This document shows, in pieces, positions 44,461 to 55,239 of a DNA stretch of 64,000 nt. Under the pieces are notes generated by a model that was given only the letters and a program-made list of their open reading frames with translations, was not told the DNA's origin and did no database searches. The stretch lies in the NCBI GenBank assembly GCA_948329865.1, contig OX415249.1:115170286-115234285 (forward strand), written 5' to 3'. The position numbers and the translations under genes are program-made. This DNA is from Linaria vulgaris. Its lineage: Eukaryota > Streptophyta > Magnoliopsida > Lamiales > Plantaginaceae. How positions within the stretch are numbered: position 1 is the first letter of the stretch; each line of letters opens with the position of its first letter.

Positions 44461-45634
44461 TTGCAGACGTCGAATGGCAGTTTTACCCAGACGTCGAATG
44501 GCAGTTTTACCATGTTGTCCTCAACATGTTATTTCGAGGGATACGAGTTGCATGTCTCCCAGTTACTTTGGGTGGTTCCGAGTGTTGTGGTGTCTATCGT
44601 TGCTCATTTATGTGCGGGTGAGATACATTTTCTTACAAAATGAGGGAAGGCCTAGAGGTGGGTGAAGATGAGGGACCTCGAGGGGATTCTCGGGTGGCTA
44701 TCATTGTCTTTTTATGTGCTCCATTTTAGAGGGCATCTTAGGACGACGCGAGTAGCTTCGAGGTGGTGTGCTATGATGTTAGGTCCCTGGTGGTTCTACA
44801 CATGTTAGTAGGTTAAGGGTGTTTTCTTGGTGCCCAAAATTTCAATCCGTCTCCCAAAACTTCACTTTGGTGCCCAAGCTCCTTCCTCTACTGGGAGAGA
44901 CGGTTTTGCCTTCGTCTTGCATCAAACGGATGAGATGGGTTTCTAGGGATCATCCGTCGCGGAAGGGAGGGCTTGATTTGCACATTCATTTCCCATCGGT
45001 CGTGTTGACACATCGTAATGATGTAGATCTTTGTGAACTTTCGTGCTTCGACTGCTTTGTGGAAGGAGGATACGATAAATTGGAGAAAAGCGGCTTTGCT
45101 ATTATGCTACAGTGAGGCCAGTCAATTCTTCCTGAGTTCCTTCATTCCTGGGTTCTTCGAAGGTTCGCCTTGGTCTTCCCCAATTATCTTATGCAGGGTC
45201 AGTCGTTTCATGGCTCATGGGGCTTTTTCGTGCCTTATCAATTATGCCTCTTCTTTGCTCCTCTGCGCAACGCTCTTCCTTTTGGTTCGTCGTGCAATGG
45301 GTTCCATTGGAATCCTTTCTCATTAGAAGTCATGGACTTACTAGGGGATGATGCACCTCCTACGTTCCTTGAAGCAGTTGTTCCGAGGATGTTGATCATG
45401 GGCTACAAATTTGCCCAAGAGGCTTCGGACGCTTTGTTTGGATCTTTTTACATAGCCCTCTTGGCTATATTGTATTCTCATACATCCAGCTCATGGGCAG
45501 TTCTTTGTTGAAATGACGGTGGATAGCTGCCCGTGAGGCCCTTCGCATTTGGCGTTCCTTAGAATGTGTTGATGTCATGATACTTGCTTAGTTGCTTTTC
45601 TCGAGAATCGTACTCAAGGAGTTTTTCTAGTGGC
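44461..45634. other. Unassigned GC-richer region with overlapping open frames
   Basis: Base composition here is closer to coding DNA. Plus-strand frames at 44819-45115, 45033-45326 and 45170-45511 together cover most of the region but overlap in different frames, and I recognise no domain. The first contains CFDCFVEGGYDKLEKSGFAI; the last has SLEVMDLLGDDAPPTFLEAV. A decayed gene or the internal region of a large non-autonomous retrotransposon both fit. A direct repeat of CAGACGTCGAATGGCAGTTT sits at about 44465-44507. Confidence 0.35.
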
Positions 45635-45655
45635 ATTCCCACAGACGTTGCCAAA
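45635..45655 (-). promoter_or_regulatory. Possible Ty3/gypsy-type primer-binding site
   Basis: Read on the minus strand, TGGCAACGTCTGTGGGAATG resembles the TGGCGCCGTCTGTGGGA primer sites of some plant Ty3/gypsy and LARD elements. It would place an LTR to the right and an internal region to the left (44461-45634). No second LTR is seen. Confidence 0.3.
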
Positions 45656-46640
45656 ATGATAACATAAAATTAACTGGGTTGGGTAATTCATTAATTATAA
45701 GAAAGATGTGGTTCAGAATGCACTTCTCGTGATTCGTAGAGCGAAAGTGTATGAATATGAGATCTTATATAAATGAGGGTTTTAGAATTAGGGAGACCCT
45801 TTATGTAGAAAAAGAGAGATAATTTGGATAAATAAAGAGGAATGTATTGCTTTCATGTGAATATAGAGTACAAGTATGTTATCTCGATTTGAGTTAGTTT
45901 ACAATATTGATCAAGCTTTCTATTTATTAGGTCTCGAGAAGCCCCTTTCAAGCTCACCATGTCAGTCCACTAACATCGAAAACAAAAGAATGAATGCATA
46001 CCCCTTGAGTTTGGGCTATTCGAGTCTTCGCTACACTACAAGAGTGAGTAGACAATTTTAATTCGATTAGTGGTGTGCAAATGGGATCGGTCCTCTTTCC
46101 ATCATGAATAGTGAGATGGGTGTATAGAAATATGGCTTTGTGGTAAACGGATCTACTAAGAGCGGTTTAATACGGGTTGCACGTGAATTAAAGGAGTTCA
46201 CATTTTTACAACGTCTGACGCTCTTTTATGATATGTGTAATATGTGCTCCAAGTGGAGAGTGTCAGTGGCCCTTCGTTCGGTACAAATGACCTTTGTGGG
46301 AGAAGGCCTTTCTCCGTGGGTAGTCTTGTCTTTTTCTTCGTCCGGTGTATTTATGCATTATTAGTTCCTTAAAGAAAATTGTTGTTAATATGCTTATCTC
46401 AAGAAAAAAAACCATGTTTAACTTTTTTATTTCTTAATTGCTAATGCAAAAATTGGGTGCTACGACAAGTTATGACAAGAGCATTGCCATGCAGATAGTT
46501 ATTTTGTAGAAGAGGAATAGGGTCGGCAAAAGGAGTGTCAATTGTAATACATTTTCAAACAAAATCATGATGGTCAAGTGGTGTATGGCCCTAGACTCAA
46601 GTAAGAGGTTATGAGTGCGAATCCCACTTTTGACAATTTT

Positions 46641-46845
46641 GAATTTTAATTATTCTACATAGATTAGAGGGTATGTTGCACATAATTTCATAGGTTAGAG
46701 GTGTAAATCGCACAAGATTTTCAACCAAATCTTCTGAAGAAAATACTCTCGTGGATAACATGTAATGGTCATGTGAAGGAATCTAAATGAAACATTATGT
46801 CATTTTTTGGCCAAAATATTGTGATGGGGTAAACGCCACAAGCTG
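46641..46845. repeat. 205-bp direct repeat, copy 1
   Basis: Starts GAATTTTAATTATTCTACAT and ends GCCACAAGCTG. It matches 47015-47219 over its whole length, with about ten differences and no net length change. Confidence 0.9.
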
Positions 46846-47014
46846 GCAAAGGTTAGGGGGTTTAGTAATCCAAAAAAAAACACTTAAAGGGACAAGCTGC
46901 AAAAAGGTCATATGTTGGGGATTTGATGTTTTTATTCCTACTTTAAAGCACCTATCATATCTAGTGTTTTGAAAATTGCAAAGGCTCAGGCGGTTGAACC
47001 GGTTTAAAAAAGTG

Positions 47015-47219
47015 GAATTTTAATTATTCTACATAGATTATAGAGTATGTTGCACATAATTTCATAGGTTAGAGGTGTAAATCGCACAAGATTTTCAACC
47101 AAATCTTCTAAATCAAATACTCTCGTGGATAACATGTAATGGTCACGTGAAGGAATCTAAATAAAACATTATGTCATTTTTTGGCCAAAATATGGTGATG
47201 GGGTAAATGCCACAAGCTG
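47015..47219. repeat. 205-bp direct repeat, copy 2
   Basis: The second copy, 374 bp downstream of the first. AACCGGTT-type repeats follow it (47228-47420) and precede it (46985-47005), so the duplication may involve part of a small transposon. No gene is present. Confidence 0.9.
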
Positions 47220-47689
47220 TAACTCTATTAGAAACGGGAATCGGTCTAACCAGTGTTTATTACATTAGACCGAACCGGTCAATCCAATCGATTCAACCTG
47301 TAATCGAAGCTTGTTATGATCCAAAAAGAGGGATAGAACTGCCTTTTGTTGTTAGCGATTTGAACCGCCTCCAAACAAAATTCACCCGGGTTGGACCGGT
47401 TACTCAGACCGGTCTGTGAATCGCTATTACATTTTTAGCCTAAGGGATAGGGGAAGAAGAGTCCTTTATCTAGGAAAAAACAAAATGCTAGATGTTAACG
47501 AACAAACCATATCGAATTCTGTTGTAAGTGTGTTTCTAGATTTTAAAATAAGTAATTTGTAGATATAAGAAAGAAAGAAAAAATAAAATGAAAACGAAAA
47601 AAATTGAGAATGGCAGACACAGAGGATACGTAAATGTGAAGAAGAGAAGCCTTACTATTATTTTATTATTATTATCTTTCTTTTACTAA

Positions 47690-48485
47690 GGAGGTGCTTG
47701 CAAGAGCTTATGAAAGCTACATTTTCAAAACTTTTACTTAAAGTTACTTAAAGCCGCGTTTGACTTAAAGCAATGAGTGTTTGCAAATGTATTTTTAAAA
47801 GTTACTTAAAGCAATTAAAATAGTTTTGTGGTGTTTGCAATAGCTAGTGAAAAGCAGCTTTTGAATATTGATTAAAATACAATAAAATTTAATTACTCTT
47901 ATTTTATATATTCACAACATTAATGTTACACTCTTACTTACACAATGATGGTTATATTTAAAAATAAATAATTTAAAATTTTAATATAATTGAGTTAATA
48001 TATACGCCTATTACATTACATTGCACACTTTATTTGGTGTAAGCATTTATTTTTAAAAGGTATAACTTTATCTGAATGATTGTTAATATAATTATATCGT
48101 ACATGTTGTTGTTAAGTAAAAAAAAGATTTTTTTCCTCTTCTTTTCATTATTAACTTTTCTTTCATTGTTTTTTATTATTGATTATTACTCTTAAAAATG
48201 CCACAATTTAAAATTATAGAGAACATCATGTAAATGAGGAAAGAGAGAAATCATGAGATTTCTTTCTAATTATTTAAGGCTAAAATATGATGTTTAGAGA
48301 AATTTATGGGATATATAAGTAGAAGCAGTTTATGGAAGCACTTCATTACATGCTTCTGGGCTCCTACTTTTTCTGACTTTTTTAAGAGAATGAGAAGCAA
48401 AGGCATGCATTGCAAACACTAAATAAATGTTTCTCAGTGACTTAAATCGCATAAGATACTTTTAAAAACTCTTGCAAACACCCCC
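47690..48485. mobile_element. PIF/Harbinger-type MITE, 796 bp
   Basis: Ends GGAGGTGCTTGCAAGAG and, in reverse complement, GGGGGTGTTTGCAAGAG. TAA (or CTAA) lies on both sides (47687-47689, 48486-48488). It contains no coding frame; several internal copies of AAAAGTTACTTAAAG and GTGTTTGCAA occur. The TIR is related to that of the 298-bp element at 15007-15304. Confidence 0.8.
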
Positions 48486-48488
48486 TAA

Positions 48489-49080
48489 GAGGGAATAATG
48501 TTGTCACAGTAAATTACAAAATAGTGTTTGTGGTTTTGAACTCTTTTACTTTCGCCCATAAAGTTTTTTATTAATTACTTTTGGGCTTCATAGTAAATTA
48601 TAACATAGTCCTTCAAATTTTAGATTTTCTTATTTTTGCGCCCAAAGGTTTTTGTTATTTGACTTGTAAATTTGAGAACAACCCTTGCGCCTTTGAACTC
48701 TTTCACTTTCGCCACTAAAGTTTCCTATTATCTACTTTTGGGTTCCATGTTAAATGGCAGAACAATCATTATGGTTTTTACCTCTTTTACTTTCACCCCT
48801 AAAGTTTATGTTATTTGCTATTGGGTCTTATAGTAAATTGTAACAGAGTCCTTCAAGTTTTTTTTTTTTTTTGCACCAAAAGTTTTTGTTATTTAGCTCA
48901 TTTCATCGTCCATCTTTCTTTGTTTCAATTTTGCCATTGTAAGTTCAACTAATTACTATGTTCTGTTATATTATGTCTATCTATATGTACTATATCTATA
49001 AATTGCTACCATTTTAGTTCTGTAATTTGGTATGCCCTTATTTTGCCCATGTTATTTCATATAATTACTTTCCAATATAC
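48489..49080. repeat. Degenerate repeats of about 110-130 bp
   Basis: About three to four imperfect units each hold GTAAATTRTAACA, ACTCTTTYACTTTCGCC and AAAGTTTWTGTTATT phrases (48498-48900). There is no coding sequence. Confidence 0.6.
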
Positions 49081-49413
49081 TGAAGCTCAAACACCAAGAA
49101 AAAAGGTGGCCGCAATTGTAGACTTTGTGGCGTAGAATGTGCTGGTGGGCCTCGTCATAGGCGTGTGATATGGCGGTGATATATCCGCAATCGGAGGGGC
49201 CAAATGTAGAGGTAGTTGTGCGAGTCGTCGGGGGCATACGATGTGGTGGTGGGAGCTTGGTGGCGACGTGTTGGAAAAAAATTGATTTGACCGCTAGGGC
49301 AGAGAAAGCTGGGCATTGGAGTGGGATTTCAGCGAAAAAATGGGTGGTGGGGCGGCCAGGGCCGGGATGTAGCGGTATAATCAGAATAATGGGAAGAGGT
49401 GTGTCGTGTCGTA

Positions 49414-49437
49414 TGTATGTGTGTGTGTGTGTGTGTA

Positions 49438-49531
<94 letters not shown>
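49414..49531. repeat. (GT)n followed by (GA)n microsatellite
   Basis: GT repeats with two interruptions run from 49414 to about 49452; GA repeats with one AA interruption run on to 49531. The Ser/Leu- and Thr/His-rich open frame across them is an artefact. Confidence 0.95.
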
Positions 49532-49536
<5 letters not shown>

Positions 49537-49872
49537 TGAGGTTTAATAATTTATGATTATTCACATAAATATAGTCAATCATAGTAGATTAATTTATGAT
49601 TTATTATTACTTTATATAAAAATAATAAATGAAAAACAGTCTTTTATATTTTAATCATATTAATTATCCATCGAATAATACTAATTAAAACATTGATAAA
49701 AATTTATACGCATGGGCTTATTTACTAGTTATTTTAGAGGCGGTAAGTTTAGGGCTTTGGTTCTAATTGTGGGCTCCATTTAAAAATTATTGCCCCTTTC
49801 ATTCTTTTTGGCTTTTTACACATATTAATACAAACAATGCAACTCAAAAAAGAAAGAAATTTATATACAATG

Positions 49873-50061
49873 TGTTATAAATGTTTGAACTCAAAGGAAA
49901 ATAAAAGAGAGTAATATTAGCTATCAAACTCTTTCTTATTCCATAAGATGTGAAGTGTACATTACAAAGGTGATAGGTCTTCTATTTAGAAGAAGGCTAG
50001 GGCGGAAGTCTTTACAACTTCCCAATGTGGGACAAGGACATACACATATATTTTCATAACA
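49873..50061 (-). repeat. 3' LTR of the minus-strand Copia element
   Basis: The minus strand starts TGTTATGAAAATATATG at 50061, right after the purine tract (50062-50070). It contains TTGTCCCACATTGGGAAG, common in plant LTRs. The chosen end CATTTATAACA at 49873 is the first CA matching the TGTTAT start; without the other LTR the left boundary is uncertain. Confidence 0.6.
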
Positions 50062-50183
50062 CTCCCTCTTGAATGTCCGGTCCTAGGAGAAATATGCTGA
50101 GCGAAGTTGCCTCGTTAAAAACTTTGCTAAGGAAAACCCTGTGGGAAAAACCTCAGCGAAGGGAAAAAGAGTGCAGTGCATAT

Positions 50184-52300
50184 TTACTCCCCCTGATCAT
50201 TGCTTCTATTGATATCTTTGAAGCGTCGCATTCCAATCTTGTGCACCAATTTCTCAAATGTTGTTGTAGGGAGGGACTTAGTGAATAAATCTGCCAGATT
50301 GTCAGTTGAACGGATTTGTTGAACATTGATTTCGCCTTTCTCGTAAAGATCGTGAGTGAAGAAGAATTTGGGCGAAATGTGCTTTGTTCTATCCCCTTTA
50401 ATAAACCCTTCCTTCAATTGTGCTATATATGTTGCGTTGTCTTCATAAAAGGTTGTTGGAACTTCTTGCTTGGTCGGCAAACCACATGCTCCAAGAATAT
50501 GTTGCGTCATAGATCGTAACCAAACACATTCACAACTAGCTTCATGAATTGATAATAATTCCTCATGGTTAGTTGATGTAGCGACCAAGATTTGTTTTAC
50601 TGATCTCCATGAAATAGCTGTTTCACCACAAGTGAAAACATATCCTGTCTGAGATCGTGTTTTGTGTGGATCTGATAAATATCTTGCATATGCATAACCA
50701 GTTAGATCCTATTTGGATGAAGATGAATAATACAATCCTAAATCGATTGTCCCTTAAAGATATCAAAAAACGTGCTTAATGCCATTCCAATGCCTTCTGG
50801 TTGGGGAAGAACTATACATTGCTAATAAATTCACCGCAAATGATATATCAGCCTCGTATTATTAGCAAGATACATTAGCGCTCCGATTGCACTAAGGTAT
50901 GGTACTTCTGGACAGAGTAGTTCTTCATCATTTTCAGATGGTCATAATGGATCTTTTTTCACATCAAGAGATCTCACAATCATAGGTGTACTTAATGAAT
51001 GTGCTTTATCCATATAAAATCGCTTAAGTACTTTTGAGGTATAATTAGATTGATGAATAAATATTCCTTCTTTTAAGTGCTCAATTTGAAGATCTAAACA
51101 GAATTTTGTTTTTCCAAGGTCTTTCATTTCAAATTCATTTTTCAAAGAATTCATAACTTTTGATAACTCTTCATGAGTTCCAATAATATTTAAATCATCA
51201 ACATTGACAGCAATGATAACATATTCAGATTCGCATCTTTTGATAAAAACACAAGGGCATATAGGATCATTTTTATAACCATCTTTCAACAAGAATGTAC
51301 TCAAGCGATTGTACCACATTCTCCCAGATTGCTTTAATCCATATAAAGATTTATTTAGTTTAACTGAATAAATCTCGTTACGATTTAAAGCTTGTGCTTC
51401 AGGCAACTTAAATCTTTCAGGGACTTTCATATAAATATCATTTTCCAAGGATCCGTAGAGATAGACTGTAACGACATCCATTAATCGCATTTCAAGTTTC
51501 TCACGTACTGCCAAACAAATCAAATACCTTAGGGTAATTGCATCAATTACTGGAGAATATGTCTCTTCATAATCAATACCTGGTCTTTGGGTATATCCTT
51601 GTGCCACAAGCCTTGCCTTGTATCGCACAACTTCGTTATTTTCATTTCTCTTACGTACGAATACCCATCGACATCCTACTGGTTGTACATTATTTGGTGT
51701 GCAAACCGAACCACACATCCAAATACTTGACGTTTGGCAAGTGAATTTAATTCAACATTGATTGTGTCTTTCCATAAGGGCCAATCCTTTCTACGCCGAC
51801 ATTCTGAAATAGATGTAGACTCAAGATCATCACATTCTTCCATAATGTTGACCGCTACAGTGTAAGCAAAAATTTCATCAATGTGAATATTATTGCGATT
51901 CCATTTGTTGCCTGTTGTGACATAGTTGATTGATATTTCTTCATTTTCAGTAGGTTTTGGTGACTGCGGTTCTTCTGGAACCTTGTCATCTATGTCAACA
52001 GGTTCTGCGAGAATTGTTGTTTCCTCTTTTTGATCATTTTCAACATGTGCTCCTTTTCTTTTTCGAGGATTTTTATCTTTGGAACCGATAGGTCTTCCTC
52101 GCTTTTGTCGTGTTACAGACTCATTGGCAATACTTGGTTGTCCTTCAGGGACATCAATTTTAATTGGAGCATTTACAGCTGGTATATAAGACTTAGTCAC
52201 TCGTTTCGAATCAGTAAATGCATCTGGCAACTGATTCGCAATATTTTGCATGTGAATTATATTTTGAACTTCAAGTTCACTATGCTTTGTACGAGGATCT
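50184..52300 (-). pseudogene. pol: Copia reverse transcriptase and RNase H (broken)
   Basis: Reverse transcriptase at about 50942-51718 contains GCRWVFVRKRNENNEVVRYK, SLYGLKQSGRMWYNRL and the active-site segment as VNVDDLNIIG, where most Copia elements have YVDD. RNase H at 50184-50640 keeps the C-terminal STDNLADLFTKSLP. The linker between integrase and RT (51676-52251) is Lys/Glu/Pro-rich. Stops around 50590-50940 remove the start of RNase H, and another break separates linker from RT. Confidence 0.85.
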
Positions 52301-52323
52301 CTAATTGTTAGTGATAATTCTCT

Positions 52324-53597
52324 TTAAGAGATAGTCTTTTCCAACTGTTTCATCTCTCTCCCTAATGTTGGATAAATATATTCGTCAAAATGACAATCAG
52401 CAAATCTTGCTGTAAATAAATCTCCAGTCAATGGTTCTAAATACTTTATTATAGATGGAGATTCATATCCAACATATATTCCAAGTCTTCTTTGTGGACC
52501 CATCTTTGTGCGTTGTGGTGGGGATATCAGAACATATATTGCACAACCAAAAATTCTCAGATGATAAATACTTGGTTCTAGACCGGAAATCATTTGTAAA
52601 GGGGAATTAGCATTATAACTTGTTGGCCTGATGCGTACAAGTGTTGCTGCATATAAAATAGCATGTCCCCAAGTAGAAGTGGGAAGCTTAGATTTCATAA
52701 TTAATGGTCTTGCAATTAACTGAAGACGTTTAATAAACGATTCAGCTAAGCCATTTTGTGTATGAACATGAGCAACGGGATGTTCAATATCTATTTCGAT
52801 TGACATGCAATAGTCATTGAAGGCTTGGGACGAAAACTCACCAGCATTACCAAGACGGATTTTCTTTATTGTATAATCAGGGAATTGTGCACGTAAACGA
52901 ATTATTTGTGAAGCAATCTCGCAAATGCTAAATTTCGAGTGGATAACAAACACACATGTGACCATCTAGTTGATACGTCAATCAATACCATAAAGTATCT
53001 AAATGGCCCACACGGTGGATGGATAGGCCCACATATATCTCCCTGAATGTGTTCAAGAAATTTAGGATTTTCATACTTGATTTTGGCTGGTGATGGCCTT
53101 GTGATTAGTTTGCCTTGAGAGCAAGCAACACATGAAAGTTTATTAGATTGAAAAATCTTTTGGTTTTTCAATGGATGACCAACTGAATTCTCAATAATTC
53201 TTCGCATCATTATTGAACCAGGATGGCCCAACCGGTCATACCAAATTTGAAAGTCATTAGTAAACTTCTGGTTTACTGTGGCATAAGTTTCAATAACTTT
53301 GATTTTGGTAAAATACAATCCAGGTGTCAAAGTTGACAACTTTTCTAAGACGTGTTTCTTTCTAGAAACAGTATAAGTAATATAGAGATATTCATTATTT
53401 CCTTCCTCTTGTGTTTCAATATGATATCCATTCAAACGAATATCTTTAACACTCAATAAGTTTCTTCGAGCCTTTCGAGAAAACAATGCATATTCAATTA
53501 TCAATTTTGTTCCTTTCGGTAGTAAGATAGTTGCTCTTCCGGAGCCATCAATTAATTTTGTAGTACTAGCTATAGTACTGACATTTGCACTTTCCAT
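52324..53597 (-). pseudogene. pol: Copia GAG-pre-integrase and integrase (broken)
   Basis: Minus-strand frames overlap at 52902-52965, showing a frameshift. The upstream part has the HHCC region (WYDRLGHPGSIMMRRI, then CVACSQGK) and the first integrase Asp in FMVLIDVSTRWSHVCLLSTR. The downstream part has RLGNAGEFSSQAF, where the family usually has DNAGEF, so the second catalytic Asp appears changed to Gly. QNGLAESFIKRLQ follows, with the Glu kept. Later sequence matches the Copia integrase C-terminus (FGCAIYVLISPPQ, GIYVGY). Confidence 0.85.
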
Positions 53598-53884
53598 ATT
53601 TAAGTGAGAAAATTATTTTCTATTATTGAATATGGAGTGAGTAGTAGCGCAATCTGCTAGACATATTTCTCGTTCGTTGTTTGAAGATGTTGCCAAATCA
53701 ATTTCCATGTTTCTAAAAATAAAAGGATAAGGAGATACATATTAAAAAACTTTTATTGAACTTAGAAAAAGGTTACAAGGAAATTCGAAAACACACACGA
53801 CAACAAACAAAGGTACATATAAGATAATACTAAACTTAAAACAAAACAACATGCTAAAATGGAAAAACTAGACTTTAAGACCAT

Positions 53885-54930
53885 TTAGTTATTCTCAGAA
53901 AACACCATGTGTCCTATTCCACCTTCAGGGCGGTCAAGATAGTCGGCAACATCAAGTTGTGCCATGTCAATCTGTCCGTGTTCATTTGCATCTTGAACAT
54001 AATTCGTTTCGATATTTTCACCCCTCGCCTTTGATGCTTGGTAAAGATCAACAAGGTATTTTGCTACTTTGCAAGTTCTTGACCAATGGCCTGTCATACC
54101 ACATCGGTGACAAGTATTTCATAAATTTTCTTTGTCGACCCATCATCTCCATTTTTCTCTGTCTCATTATATGCTCTTTTATTATGGCCATTTTTGAAGT
54201 TGTTATTACGACCTCTTCCTCGGCCTTGACCACGTCCACGACCACGTCCATAACCACGTCCACATCCATGCCCACGAACATTACCACGACCACGAAAGGA
54301 ACCATGGCCAAAAGGATTGTGTGATGTTGCATTCACTTCAGGGAATGGGGTAGAACCAGTGGGACGAGACATGTGATTTTTCATCAACAACTCGTTATTT
54401 TGTTCAGCCACTAAAAGACATGAAACAAGTTTAGAATACTTTTTAAAACATTTTTCACGATATTGTTGTTGAAGAATAATATTTGTGGCTTGAAAAGTAG
54501 AGAATGTTTTTTCGAGCATATCAGCATCAGTAATAGTTTTTCCACATAATTTCAGTCGCTAAGTAATTTGACATACTGCGGAGTTGTATTCTCCCACAGT
54601 TTTAAAATCTTGCAATCGAAGGTGTATCCAATCATGTTGAGCTTTAGGAAGGATAACAACCTTACAATGCTCAAACCTTTCTTTGAGACAAGTCCAAAGT
54701 TCTGCAGGATCTTTGAGTGATACATACTCCCCTTCTAATTTTGGAGTAAGATGGTGAAGTATGAAAATCATAGCTGTTGACCTTTTATTTTGTGGTAATG
54801 TGTTACCAGTTTTAATAGCATCGCCAAGGCTTTTAGCATCCAAGTGCAATTCTACATGCAATATCCATTGTAAATAATTATCTCCAGATGCATCCAATTG
54901 CGCAAATTCTACGTTTGAGATGTTTGACAT
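53885..54930 (-). pseudogene. gag: Copia gag (broken)
   Basis: Starts at 54930 with MSNISNVEFAQLDASGDNYL, the usual opening of plant Copia Gag. It breaks near 54555, continues through a Gly/Arg-rich linker (GRGRGQGRGRGRNN) and shifts again near 54095. The zinc-knuckle end MTGHWSRTCKVAKYLVDLYQ follows. There are two frame breaks. Confidence 0.85.
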
Positions 54931-55023
54931 GATGACTATAATATAAACAAAATAACATAAGAATCGTGATTTTAATATTTCATAAATAATACAACATTAT
55001 TACATGAAGAAAAATATAGTCAT

Positions 55024-55157
55024 AACCGCAATATTATAAATGGAGGTATAACCATCCTTATTTATAACAATGGTAATAATTAATAAAAAAAACCGCAATA
55101 TTATAAATGGAGGTATAACCTTCCTTATTTATAACAAGGGTAATAATTAATAAAAAT
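55024..55157. repeat. 67-bp tandem duplication in the Copia leader
   Basis: Two adjacent copies of AACCGCAATATTATAAATGG followed by AGGTATAACC and TTATTTATAACAA, differing at two or three positions. They lie between gag and the missing 5' LTR of the minus-strand element. Confidence 0.85.
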
Positions 55158-55239
55158 AATAAATTGTGTACCTTTTCCTTTTTGGAACTCAAACGAAAAC
55201 AAATGTAGTTGCTTTTAGCTGATTAGAGTACCTAATTTT

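Larger units (their letters stand above)
49873..55200 (-). mobile_element. Degenerate Ty1/copia retrotransposon, minus strand
   Basis: A minus-strand element with gag, protease/GAG-pre-integrase, integrase, reverse transcriptase and RNase H in Copia order, reading from about 54930 to 50184. The 3' LTR lies at the left and is preceded by the purine tract AAGAGGGAG. The 5' LTR is missing; sequence right of gag holds a 67-bp tandem repeat and then merges with another Copia remnant. At least six frame breaks separate the domains. The element is dead and older than the one at 18709-29146. Confidence 0.88.

Noticed and set aside
49052..49582. 176-codon minus-strand frame with Ser-Leu and Thr-His runs
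   Set aside because: Most of it is the GT/GA microsatellite; the remainder has no recognisable domain.
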